DNA from: Rhinopomastus cyanomelas
Lineage: Eukaryota; Chordata; Aves; Bucerotiformes; Rhinopomastidae
NCBI GenBank assembly: GCA_013400115.1
Contig: VXBP01004071.1
Coordinates: 478,965 to 542,964 of the forward strand
Direction of reading: 5' to 3'
DNA length: 64,000 nucleotides
The position numbers and the translations under genes were made by a program. The first letter of the stretch is position 1. Every line of letters starts with the position of its first letter. The notes beneath the pieces were generated by a model that saw only the letters and a list, made by a program, of their open reading frames with translations, was not told the origin of the DNA and did not search any database. This document shows positions 35,972 through 46,547 of this stretch, in pieces.

Positions 35972-36346
35972 AGAGGGTTCTTTAGCCTGGAGGAGACTCG
36001 GCGAGGAACCTTGTCCCTCTTTACAACTCTCTGAAGGATGGTTGTAGTCAGATGGGGTCGGGCTTTTCTCCCAGACAGCCAGGGCCAGGATGAGAGTGCA
36101 GGGCCTGAAGCTGCCAGAGGAGGGTTAGGTTAGATGTTAGGAAGCCCTTCCTCACGGAAAGGGGGATCAGACCCTGCAATGGACTGCCCAGGGCAGTGGT
36201 GGAGTCCTGATCCCTGGAGGTGTTTAAGGACAGCCTGGCTGTGGCCCTTGTTGCCCTGGTCTGACTGATGTGGTGATGTTGGGTCCTGGGCTGGACTTGA
36301 TGAGCTGAAAGGGCTTTTCCGGCTTCAATAATCCTGTGATTCTGTG
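35972..36346 (+). mobile_element. CR1 LINE fragment (family A)
   Basis: 'TTCTTTAGCCTGGAGGAGAC', 'GGTTAGATGTTAGGAAGCCC', 'CAATGGACTGCCCAGGGCAG', 'GTTGGGTCCTGGGCTGGAC' and the tail 'AATAATCCTGTGATTCTGTG'. It is one of four same-strand family-A copies in the window. Confidence 0.93.
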
Positions 36347-36830
36347 GAAACCCAGTGCAGTTCCCTTTTTCTGTGGCTCACAGGGTTGGGGAAGGTGGTG
36401 CATGCAGAGCTGGAAATATGCTTAGCCAAACCCTTTTTTTCATTAAAACCAAACCAGAATATTTGTCTAAATTATAGAGTTTTGGGAATTGTGTCCACTT
36501 CAACCGAATTTATGTGGAGAACCAATTTTGAAATAAAATGTGTAGATGTACCTTTCCCTGATAAGGGTGTGTTTTGCATTTCATAGCACATTGAGTTATG
36601 CTATTATTGAGGTAGCATAATGGGCTGTGATTTGTATGTAGCTAATGCATTTATTTCCATTTATAAACAATGTGTGTTTAGATACACAGGATTATTTTTT
36701 GAATCATTAAGGGTAGATGCTATTGAGCGCAGTCAGAAACTCTCCTATGTCTGGAGTCCGTTACCAAATAATAAAGTATGATATCTTTGCCATGTCTGAG
36801 GTTTATCTGACTCATTATTTGAGTCATTGA
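36347..36830. other. AT-rich stretch, no gene recognised
   Basis: An AT-rich, repeat-free stretch. An 80-codon frame at 36344-36586 has no recognisable domain. Confidence 0.5.
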
Positions 36831-37205
36831 GTAGTGGAGGTTGGAAGTGGCTGCTGGAGGTTCTTTTGTCAAGCCCCTCACTCGAAGATGACCAACCTCC
36901 AGGTTAGATCAGGTTATGCAGGGTCATACTCTGCTGAGTTTTGAGCACCTCGAGAGGATCTCTGTCGTGGTGAAAATGGTTTTCTGATAGTCCAGTGTCT
37001 CATGCTGCAACCTGTTTGTCCTTGTGGTCTGCTCCTCTAGAGTTCCATCTGCTCTACAACCTGTTGTTAGGTGGTTGAAGGTCTCCCTCAGCCTCCTCTT
37101 GAACAGTCCCATCTCTCTCTGACTATCCTCCTCCATCATGTGCTCCAGCCCCAAGGACTGCAGCCATGTGCTGGGATATCCATCTACCATTGATTTGTCT
37201 AAATT
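36831..37205 (-). mobile_element. CR1 LINE fragment, old and diverged
   Basis: On + it reads 'GTAGTGGAGGTTGGAAGTGG', 'AGCACCTCGAGAGGATCTC', 'AAGGTCTCCCTCAGCCTCC', 'TTGAACAGTCCCATCTCTC' and 'CCATCATGTGCTCCAGCCC'. These match the order of the antisense CR1 3' UTR and ORF2 end (octamer tail eroded, then the KRR-LRGDL and EERL regions). It is heavily diverged and of a different subfamily from its neighbours. Confidence 0.8.
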
Positions 37206-39331
37206 GGGTGCCACTGGTAATGAAGATGCATTGGTGTAAGCTCCAGTCTGGGTGGCTGCTCAGGTACACACTGACGAGTGCCCTGCCTGGGCTTTCCAGC
37301 TGCGTTACCACAGCCTCTGTTCCCTTCAGCTGCTGGAGCTGACTGGTTTGAGCTGCCTCAGTTCCATTAATTGACGTTGTCATCACGTTTCCAGAGCATC
37401 CTTTGTGCTGGTGTTGGGGATGCTCTCCCTTCCACACAAATCCTGGGTATTTTCAGCTAGACAAAAAAATATTTCAGCAAGCAATAAACAACAGCTGCTG
37501 TGGAGAAATTAAAAAATAAGAAGTTGCTCAACTTGTACGTCACAGTGCATCACGCAGATACCATTTGGGGCTACAAGGAAACATTCCTAAGAGCGCTTTG
37601 AGAATTTTTATCCCATGGCATCAACTTAAACTGAAACCAAACCCTTGCACTGGGGCTCTTTATTGCTAGAGAAGTTGAGCAAGACACATCCATAGCAGCA
37701 GCTATTCCCCTGTACGACTGGCATCCCTGCCTGCTTTGCAGCATCTTCCACGTGTGCTTTCCCACCAAACTGGGGTTCGGCTCTGCAGCAGACCCAGCCA
37801 GCCCTGAAGTCACCACAGTGATCACCTGCTGTGGGTCTGCACGCTCATGGTGCAGCCTGGTTGTCACTTGTGGCCTTGGTGTTTGGCATAACCTGCTTCC
37901 TGCCCTGGCACCATGGGCAGAGACTGGTGCCGTGCGGGGATTTCACTGGGGACTGCACTGTGGAGGATGCAGACAGGGGTAGAAACCCCCCTTCCATCAG
38001 CTGTTCCCTGGGATGGATGGCTGACGTGTCGCCTTCCAGTCTCTGTGCCAGCAGATGCAGGGCTGTCAGCAGATCTAACGTGGGCAGCTGAAACCAGGAA
38101 ACAAAGGAGGCTGGTGTGTATGAGCCTGGTGAATACTTGGCTCATCCTGCCATCAGCAGGCTAAATATTTGTAATTTCTATCATAAAAAATTCACCAGCT
38201 GCAGGAGTCAATAGAGGGGAAGTAGTAAACATGACATGACATTGCTTTTGTAGCATTGCTCACAACAAGAAGTCTCTTCTTTCGAACAAAAGCCAGGCGT
38301 TGCTGCCTGGATGGACTTGAATACTTTTAGGATCTTGTCAGAAAAAAGCCTGCCCCGATTCAGTCATTTGGAAGAGGATCCCAGGTCTCTTTGGAGTAAT
38401 GAGGCTTGAATGTAGTGTCGAGCAGAGCGATTTAAACTGCAAGGGATGTTTCTTTACCTTGCCTGTTTATAGGGCGATGCATTTTTAATAGTGAATGATC
38501 CAAAAGTCAGTTCAGGAAGGAGATACAATCAAAGGAAGGAAATAGGTCATAATGTCTCACAAGGGACTGCACAAACCCTTCAGTCATCTTAAATTCCCCA
38601 TCCAGGCCATTTCCCTGAATGTTAGATGATGCCAAAAAGAGGGCCTTTTGTTTTATTTTCTTCTTTTTCTCCTGTTGGTTTGGCGTGGCAGCAGCAGCAT
38701 CTGCTGAACAGCTCTGCTGGGGTCTTTGGGGCCAGAAAGGTGAAAAAGAAAGGGTTGCCCACAGTGAAAACAGATGGGCTGGTTTCTTTTGCCTGTGGGA
38801 ATAAGACACGTGCCATTACTGGAGAGGAGGAGCAACAGCCATCCCCTGTGTTACTGGAAACTTCTCCAGCTCCATCGCTGAGGTCTCAAAGTCCTTATAG
38901 CTTCAATGAGAAATGAAATTATCTCTCTTATTTATATCCAGTAATAATTGCTTCTTCTAATTGCCCCAGTTTGTGGGTTTCTTCCCAGCAGGTTAGGCTG
39001 AAATTTCAATTTCAGTTTGATTTGCATAATCACTTGAGCCTCTTTCCTTTGCTCCCTTCTTCTTCATTTGACACTATGGATTTATCCTCCTCTGGGAACC
39101 AGATGGGGTCCTTCAGATGTATTCCGCAGAAGGAATGGGTTAAGCTCAGTCTCCCAGTCAAGCTTGTCTTTCAGTGTGTTCTCTGAACTGATGTTTCTTT
39201 TGCCTGTTGTGCATGGTGTTCCTCGGTAGCAGGTGCTTGGCCAGCCTCAAGCTGTGTCACCAGTGGAGTGGGGCTGCTCTTCCTTCTGTATTTTCTGTTT
39301 CTTTTCTAAGAGGTGGTAATTAATACGGGGA
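37206..39331. other. Non-repetitive block, no gene recognised
   Basis: This is 2.1 kb without CR1. Overlapping frames at 37571-38164 and 38507-38916 run on both strands and are not recognisable. An octamer ATTTGCAT is at 39020-39027. Confidence 0.5.
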
Positions 39332-39636
39332 GTGTCAGGAGGATGGAGCCAGGCCCTGCTTAGGGGTGTCCAGTGATAGGACAGGGGTCAGTGGGTAGAA
39401 GCTGGAGCAGAGGAGTTTCCACATAAACATCAGGGAAAGTGTTTTCACTGTCACGATGACAGAGCCCTGGAACAGGCTGTCCTGAGAGGTCATGGAGTCT
39501 CCTGCTCTGGAAACTTTCAAACCCCACCTGAACGCAGCCCTGTGTGACCTGTCCTAGGGGATCCTGCTCTGCCAGGCAGTTGGACTGGATCATCTCTAGT
39601 GGTCCCTTCCAATACCTGACATTCTGTGATTGCATG
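39332..39636 (+). mobile_element. CR1 LINE fragment (family C)
   Basis: 'GGATGGAGCCAGGCCCTGC', 'AGTGATAGGACAGGGGTCAG', 'CATGGAGTCTCCTGCTCTGG', 'GTGTGACCTGTCCTAGGGG', 'CCCTTCCAATACCTGACATT' and the tail 'CTGTGATTGCATG'. It is related to 50540-50774 and 59236-59342. Confidence 0.92.
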
Positions 39637-41796
39637 TGTTGCAGGCTGTGCTGCAGATCCTGCTGGGGATGCAGCCACACATGTGCTGTGATGTCTGTGC
39701 AGGGTCTGCAGGCACTTGTGTCTCAATCTGTAAGTCACTGGCCATGCTTGACTCCACAGCCTGGCTGAAGGAAGTAAATCAACACAGGAGGAGGGCTCAG
39801 CCCTTTTAAGAGACATTTTGCTACTGCAAATGGCAAGGTGACTTCTGAAGTAGGACTTCTGGAGAAGAAAAAGGGCTGCAGTTCCCTAGGTGACCACTCT
39901 GATTTTGGCTTCCCCAGGTTTGACAGTGAAACATCTCTGCTCTCCTTGTCTGTCCAGGATTAGCCCTTAATGTGCCTGTCACCACTGAATGGCACACAAG
40001 GCTTATCTCACTGTCCTGATACCCACTGCTCTCCCCACATGCTGTCTTCTCTGCCCAGAGGTATCTTAGCCCAGCAGAGCTGGACTGGAAATGGAGAGGC
40101 TCAGGCTGAGCTGTGGGTTCTGTGACCAGGCTGGTGTTAGGGTCTGTTAGAGCATTTCTCCCACCAGTTGCTCGTGACCTGCCTGTGGGTACTCATTAGG
40201 TTTGCAGCAACTCCCTGATGCTCACAAAGTGAATTTGGGCCAGAAGGCGTGAATCTGCCTTGAAGACAAAATCCCTCCCTGCTTATGGATCACACGTTGT
40301 TGTCTAACAGGTTTTTTTGGCTAAGGAGCCTATTTTTCTCACTTCCATCACAATCTTTCAAGGTGTGAAGAGCCTTTAGTCAAGCTGGAGGGAGAGAGAA
40401 AGGTTTCTGGTGAAGGGACGCGGTTGATCTGGGGCTGATTTTCAAACCCCATCACACATTCTCTTTTGGACCGCATTTCTCAGTTCACAGACTTGTGATC
40501 TGCAACGATGTTTGGAAGGAGCTTGTATTGTCCCTAGCTGCAGTAAACAGGGAGCGATCCTCAAAGCTCTCAGTGTTTCTAGGGGTGGTTGTCTGGGGTG
40601 GGTGAGAGTGAAGGATAAGCACTGATGTTTGCATCGCCTGCTAACGTGAATGGCTTTAAGTAAGGCTGTGGTCATCTGTTGGGTTTTGCGTCTTCTGCTG
40701 AGCACAGGAAGAAGGATATGGTGAGTCTGTGCATGACCACAGCCTGTGGTGTTCTGGGGAAGATGGGAATGGGGAGCTATTGTCCAGTGTTACGCATCTA
40801 ACTCAGCAGCTGAGCACGTAAACCTCCATTTGTTATGGATGTGGGTTTGTCACTGGTTGCTTCTCTTTTTTTATATCTTCCTCAAACCCTGTAGCTTTTT
40901 GATGTGGTTGTGCTTTCCAGTATTAGGGAAGCACAAGGACTCTTGGTTTGAAGAGGCAATGTCTGTATTTTGCTTTTCAGTTTCTGGAATGTTTTATTTG
41001 TGTGTGTAACTGAGGAGAGGTACCTGTCTGTGTCTGTTAGCACATACAGGATACAGAGAACTCTTCTGCTGCTGACCGTGACACTGTTACCAGCTTTCAA
41101 ACCACTTGATAAACTTCCAAACACAGTAGGCTCCTGTAAACGGAGGTATCCAGACAACTCCTTTGTTGCTGAGGTGAATCTTAGTTCAGGATTTTATGTC
41201 TGAGGAGAACTTTCTCTGCTTTCCACAACTCATTTGGGGGAGAACAGGAGGGTTCTCTGTCTTTCTGCCTTCCCTGTGGCCATTAGCGATGCAACGGGGG
41301 ATTTATTTAGGAAGGGGAAACTAACTGGCTTCTGTGGTCCCTTTGGGCAGTGCACATGATCTTTAGAGCTGTTATGATGGAGCAGAAAGGAATCCACACT
41401 GTCACTAGCTGATGCACACAGTGCTGTAACCCTGTGTATAAAGAAAGATGAAATCCCAATGCAGGACTTTGGCTCGCATACCTCCGTTTTTGTCTGCATT
41501 AGATCTGACAGCCCTTTTAACCACTGGCAGTTATTAGAGCTCTGATGAATGTTTGCCAGTGGCGTTGGTACGGGCGTTTGACCATTGCCTATTGCAGCTT
41601 GGATATGGTGAGGAGTACGGTAAGAGAACAATTGAAAATAATCAGTTAAGCTGCAAGAACTGACTCCTGGCCAGGCTGGCCCTGCTGTTGGAACCTAGCA
41701 GTGTTTTGTCCTGGGTGATGACTGGATGTGGGCTCCCTTGTTTGTCTAAATATCAGATTACATTCTTGCCTGCACAAAGGGAATGATTTGTGGTCA
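39637..41796. other. Non-repetitive block, no gene recognised
   Basis: This is 2.2 kb without CR1. A hydrophobic 87-codon frame (40746-41009) and a 133-codon frame on - (41230-41631) match no family I know and look like chance. Confidence 0.5.
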
Positions 41797-41849
41797 ACCA
41801 GAGGATCCCAGAGCTCTCTTCCAAACCCTACCGTTCTATGATTCTATCA
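41797..41849 (+). mobile_element. CR1 LINE, very short 3' fragment
   Basis: 'AACCAGAGGATCCCAGAGC', 'TCTTCCAAACCCTACCGTTC' and 'TATGATTCTATCATTTTATT' are the 3' UTR and octamer tail. Only about 50 bp are recognisable. Confidence 0.72.
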
Positions 41850-44587
41850 TTTTATTAATTTTGGAAAAGTGGAGTCATAATGCCCACTGGGAAGGTAGGG
41901 ATGTTCCTAGCCCTGCCCCACAGGAAAAAAAGAGGAGGCTAAGCTCTGATGAACAGGGAGAAAGGCCAGCACATACCAGCAGCACCCTGGATGTGTAAGT
42001 GTGAAAGATCCTTCTTGGTTAGAAAACCAAGGAAAAGGTGGTGAGTTTAAGGTACTGTTGTGAACAACTGAGGCAGATGAAAGTACTGCTTGGCATAAAA
42101 TACAGCTCTGTGTCCTTTCTGCCAGCATCCCCATCTCCACATCCTTTTCCTGTGAGCAGGAACCCCATGTGGTTTGTCAGTAGCTTCAAGAGCAGCTCCA
42201 GCCCCTGCTCTCTTGACTTTCTAGCAAACCTACTCAAGCAGCTGCGCCGTTGTCCCTTGATGTTGCAAATGTAATAAGGAGGAATTAAATACAGTCGTGC
42301 TTATTTCAAATTCCATTTGAAATACAAATAGGTAAACCCTTGTTCATTAAATGCAAAGGAGCCAGTGGAGGAAGGAAGTTCAGTGAATGGGGTTTTTTTT
42401 GTTTTAAGTCTTCTGAGAAATACTACAAAGGGCACAAAGTAAAACAAGGCACAGTAACAAGAGAGGGTTTCTCACTGCCTTTTGATTCGGAAGCACACAG
42501 GCATGTTTAATCCTGGGCTTGCTCCTGGGGTGGGAACTGGTGCATCTTGAGCTTCTCAGCCAAATGAAGGAAGGGGCACTGCTGAGTTTGCCCAGCACTG
42601 CTGGTCACCTACTGAGTCATCTCAGGCAACTTGGTTTAAGCTTTCTGGCCTCTAGAGCACAGTGAGGTGGTATCTGCTGGGATGCTGTGGGTGCACATCT
42701 GCCATGTGGACTCCCAGAGAGAGGCAGGGTTGCTGCGCGCTTTGGAATAGGCTTTTGATACCTCTGGCAGCACAGGTCCCTGCTTGGTCAGCACCTGTAA
42801 TTACCAATACTATTATTGATTTGTTTGTGTAACAGCTGGCCCCAACCCTATTAATACAAAGTGAAAGCATCCTATTGACTTTAGAGTTCAGAGCAGACCC
42901 CATGTCCTCTCTGCTGTCAGCAGGTGCTTAGGGCTGCAAGTGCCCTTGGCCATGAGACCTGCTGTGGTCACACAAGCTTTGCTTTCTGTAGAGATCAGGC
43001 ACCATCTACTGCAGTGCTGGGTCGTGGAAGAGAGTTGATTTGTGCAATGGGGTGAGGACAGGCCCCAGGGCATAGTGGGAGTGGGAGAGGGACAATTTTC
43101 AGCTGCACAAACACCTGTGGACAGAAGGGGACAGGGAGAGTGGTTATGATTTATCACAAATTTGCTATAGACAGGGTTATACCTGCATCTGGGGAAAGTT
43201 CTAGAAATATTTGCTTCACAGGCTGGCAGTAGATAGTGATTTTATTCCCAAGGAGACTGTTCTCTGCATGCAGCATGCCACGAGTGGATTCCAATTTAGC
43301 AGTCAGCAAAATTGTGCTTCTGTCAGAGTAGCTGCCTCCTGCTTTGTTAAGGGGAAGAAAAAGGAACGTTCGTCTGGGAGAGAAAAATATGGGTTTGTCT
43401 GAGGAAAAATAGGTGCTTGTTCTCAGTGGAGGTGAGGAGGTGTTAAGATGTGCTGGCTGTGCAGCAGCCCTCCTGTTCCTGAGCTTCGCAGCAACCCTTG
43501 CAAAATCAGCTGTGAGGGTGCTCAGACACGCGGGTCTGCATCCTGCAGAGAGCAAACCCCATTATCGCTGTTCAGCAAATAGCTGATAACTGCAACAGAG
43601 CCACTGCACCTCCTCTTTCTTCTGAGCTATGTGCAGCAGCAACTGGGAGAGACAGTGGGGTTGGGTTTTATTTGGCATCTCTCGTGGTGGCATTGGTATT
43701 AGAGCTGATCCCTGAGTGTGGCTCTGAGATACTGCTGAGTGGTGGAGAGGGAGAGTCTAAAGCGTGATTTAGTAAAACAGCAAAACCTTGTGAGAGCTGC
43801 TGATAACAGTTTGGGATTTGGCGCTGATTGAGCAGTGCCTAAGAATAAAGCTGGAGAGAAAAGCCCTGGGGCTGATGTGGTTAGAAGTATGACATTGTTT
43901 TGAACTGTCCGGTTTGAGCACTGCTGGGTGAACTCAAAATCTCACAGAGCTGGTGCTCATAATTTTCCAAGAGTTTAGGCTTTTTGAAGGCAGCTCCCAC
44001 TGAGCTCCCCTCCTCCTCCCTCCATGACTTTGGAAAGTGATGACAGAGGCTACACAATTACAATGTGATTTTGTTTTCCTCAACTGAGATCCAGTCCTGT
44101 TTGTTGGTGGTGTTCCCAGAAATAGTCTCCTGGCATTCCCTGACACTTTAAGTTCACTCTAGGACCAAGTTGTTTGAGTGCCTGGGCATCTGCAGGACCA
44201 AGACAGCAGCACATATTTGGCTTTCTGAGCACTATCCTTCTGCTCTAGCCATTGCTGCACTCATAGATTTCTACTGGAGTGGATTGTTGGAGAAAGGGCT
44301 GTTTGGGCTGCAGCGTGTGGCAAAATGTGTTTGTGCGCTTAGTGAACGTTTGAAAAACAGACATCAGGGCTGTGGATGTGCTCAGGGTTGGAATTAGGGC
44401 AGAAAATGTGCAACCCCCAAATCCATCTGCCTGATTTCCCATCTCTTTCACCCCAGCAAGTGTCCTACATCCCAGACCTATAGCAGTAAAAGAAAAACAA
44501 GCTATTTTTAAGAATTGATGAGTTTCAGATAATTGGCCCTGAGCTGGTCTGCTTTGGCCTCTCAGGTCATTCAGATAGTGCATCAAA
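41850..44587. other. Non-repetitive block, no gene recognised
   Basis: This is 2.7 kb without CR1. Open frames reach 133 codons (43154-43555 on -), with no recognisable domain. Confidence 0.5.
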
Positions 44588-44765
44588 ATTATTGCCCAGG
44601 CAGGTGGTTGAGGCCCCATCCCTGGACATATTCAAGGTGAGGTTCAGCAAGGCTCTGGGCAACCTGATGTGGTTGAGGATGTCCCTGCTTGTTGTAGGAG
44701 GGCTGGACTAGATGACTTTGGAGGTCCCTTCCAACCCAATCCTGCGGTGATTCTATGATTCTGTG
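44588..44765 (+). mobile_element. CR1 LINE fragment (family B)
   Basis: 'TTATTGCCCAGGCAGGTGG', 'GAGGCCCCATCCCTGGACA', 'GGCAACCTGATGTGGTTGAG', 'CTGCTTGTTGTAGGAGGGC', 'CCCTTCCAACCCAATCCTGC' and the tail 'TGATTCTATGATTCTGTG'. Confidence 0.92.
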
Positions 44766-45162
44766 GGGTGGTGGGAGACGAGTGTGTGTTTAGTGGGGCT
44801 GTAGGACTGTTAATGAGCCTAAACAAAGCAGACTACAGTAGGTAAGATTTAAAAAGCCACCGACAACATTGTAAGCCCAAGTTGACTGCCTCATACAATC
44901 TGTCAGTCAATCCAAAGAGAGCCTCATGATGAATAGACCATGTGTTGGCTTGTCTGACACTTCTCAGAGGTACTGACAGTGACAAGTATCAAACAGAACT
45001 GTCTTTCAGCTGCTTTGTCTTCAGCTTCCTATTGCCAGTTTGTTTAACTGGAAGTATGATACCCTGTGTGATGGGCCCAGTTTGGAGAACCAGCTTCAGA
45101 ATGCTGATGGTGTTGGAGTCCAGACACTGATCGCTGAATGCTCGATGACTGGATCCATTGTG
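44766..45162. other. Non-repetitive stretch, no gene recognised
   Basis: Nothing recognised between the two CR1 copies. Confidence 0.5.
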
Positions 45163-45545
45163 CAGAGGGAGCTGGGGTTGTTTAGCCTGGAGAATAGGAG
45201 ACTCAGAGGGGACCTTATCACTCTCTGTAACCACTTACAGGGAAGTTGTCTAGTCAGGTGGGGGTCAGGCTCTTCTAGGCAACCAGCACCAGGACAAGAG
45301 GGCAAGGTCTGAAGCTGCCAGGTGGGGGTTAGGTTGGATGTTAGGAAGCCCTTCCTCGTGGAAAGGGTAGTCAGCCCCTGGAATGGACTGCCCAGGGCAG
45401 TGGTGGAGTCATCATCACTGGAAGTGTTTAAGGGCAAACTGGCTGTGGCTCTTAATGCCCTGGTCTGGCTGCTGTAGTGATGCTAGGTCCTGGGCTGGAT
45501 GAGCTCAGAGGTCTGTTCCTGCCTCAATAATTCTGTGATTCTGTG
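45163..45545 (+). mobile_element. CR1 LINE fragment (family A)
   Basis: 'GAGGGAGCTGGGGTTGTTTA', 'GGAGAATAGGAGACTCAGAG', 'GTTAGGTTGGATGTTAGGAA', 'CCTGGAATGGACTGCCCAG', 'GGGCTGGATGAGCTCAGAGG' and the tail 'AATAATTCTGTGATTCTGTG'. It ends 63 bp before the hAT element at 45609. Confidence 0.94.
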
Positions 45546-45600
45546 CTAACAGCCCTAAATCTGTTCCCACATCTCAAATTTTGACGAAATAGAGATCTAA

Positions 45601-45608
45601 ATCTAGGA
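45601..45608. repeat. Target site duplication (left), hAT copy 1
   Basis: ATCTAGGA at 45601-45608 is repeated exactly at 45875-45882, directly flanking the element. Its core fits the nTCTAGAn preference I remember for Charlie-type hAT elements at five of six positions. Confidence 0.93.
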
Positions 45609-45874
45609 CAGGGGTCCTCAAACCCCAGCCAGCAGGCCGGGTACGGCCCCCCAGGGTGTCCAATGCGGCCCGCCCGTATTTTTAATCCTCCCCCCCCCAC
45701 AGCAGCCGCAGTTGACTTCTTCCTGCCGACTGCGCAACCGGGCTGGGCGGCTCCTCCGTCTCTCCCTCCCGCTCCAAGGCAGGACAAGCCAGGCAGCACA
45801 AACTATAGCCTGGCCCCTGACACTGTCTGAGGGACAGTGAACCAGCCCCCTGTTTAAAAAGTTTGAGGACCCCG
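45609..45874 (-). mobile_element. Non-autonomous hAT DNA transposon (266 bp), longer copy
   Basis: The left end is CAGGGGTCCTCAAAC and the right end GTTTGAGGACCCCG, so the terminal inverted repeats are 15 bp with one base lost at the right end (CCCCTG expected). An 8-bp target duplication flanks it exactly. The interior is GC- and CpG-rich, with a C9 run at 45690-45698 and no transposase frame. The subterminal text 'GTTCACTGTCCCTCAG' (reverse strand) is shared with the copy at 51672. The - strand is assigned relative to that copy. 8-bp duplications and CAGGGGTC-type ends are hallmarks of hAT (Charlie-like) elements; the family name cannot be fixed here. Confidence 0.92.
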
Positions 45875-45882
45875 ATCTAGGA
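45875..45882. repeat. Target site duplication (right), hAT copy 1
   Basis: ATCTAGGA, an exact copy of 45601-45608. Confidence 0.93.
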
Positions 45883-46373
45883 CTTGTGGTAACCTTAATA
45901 AACATCATGTCAGCAGAAGAAAGCAGTCTCATTTTAAAAACAAAATCATCCTGTTGGAGAGTTTTAAATTAGAGGAGGAAGCATTACTGTCACTCCATCA
46001 CACTGTTCTCAGGCTTTACACTGCGGGTGGTCTGGGAAGTGATTGTGCTGTAATTAAAGTCCATGGAGAATGGGAGTCTGTTTGGTGCAATTAGAGTAGA
46101 CCCCTAAATTAGCATTAACAACAACTTCCAGGAGAGGTGTTTTCATGCTGGTCATCTCTTATTTCTAGGGCCAATATGCTTAGAAGTCTCTTGTTTTACT
46201 CTGGCTTTGCTTCAACAATCATCTATCTAACATGAGCTTCAGGCGGGTGTGCAATGCTGGGAAAGGAGGAGATTCCTTCCAGCCCCTTGTATTTGGTTAT
46301 GTTTTTTGAACATTGAAGGATGGGTTTGGTGTGCCCTGAACGGGGAATCAAGCTGTCCTTTCCTTTGATAGAG
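45883..46373. other. Non-repetitive stretch, no gene recognised
   Basis: AT-rich and repeat-free; nothing recognised. Confidence 0.5.
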
Positions 46374-46547
46374 TCATAGAATCATTCAGGCTGGAAAAGA
46401 CCCCTGAGGTCAAGTCCAACCAATAACCCAACTCTACCAAGGTCACTACTAGACCAGATCTCTAAGCACCACATCTAAACGATCTCTAAACAACTCCAGG
46501 GAGGTGACTCAATCCCCCTCCCTGGGCAGCCTGTTCCAAGGCCTGAC
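46374..46547 (-). mobile_element. CR1 LINE fragment (D-like)
   Basis: On + it reads 'TCATAGAATCATTCAGGCTG' (tail), 'GAGGTCAAGTCCAACCAATA', 'ACTCCAGGGAGGTGACTCAA' and 'CCTGGGCAGCCTGTTCCAAG'. The 5' truncation is near 46547. Confidence 0.92.

Noticed and set aside
45524..45932. Open frames of 91 and 104 codons across the hAT element
   Set aside because: They run through the GC-rich interior of a non-coding transposon and its flanks; no transposase motif is present.
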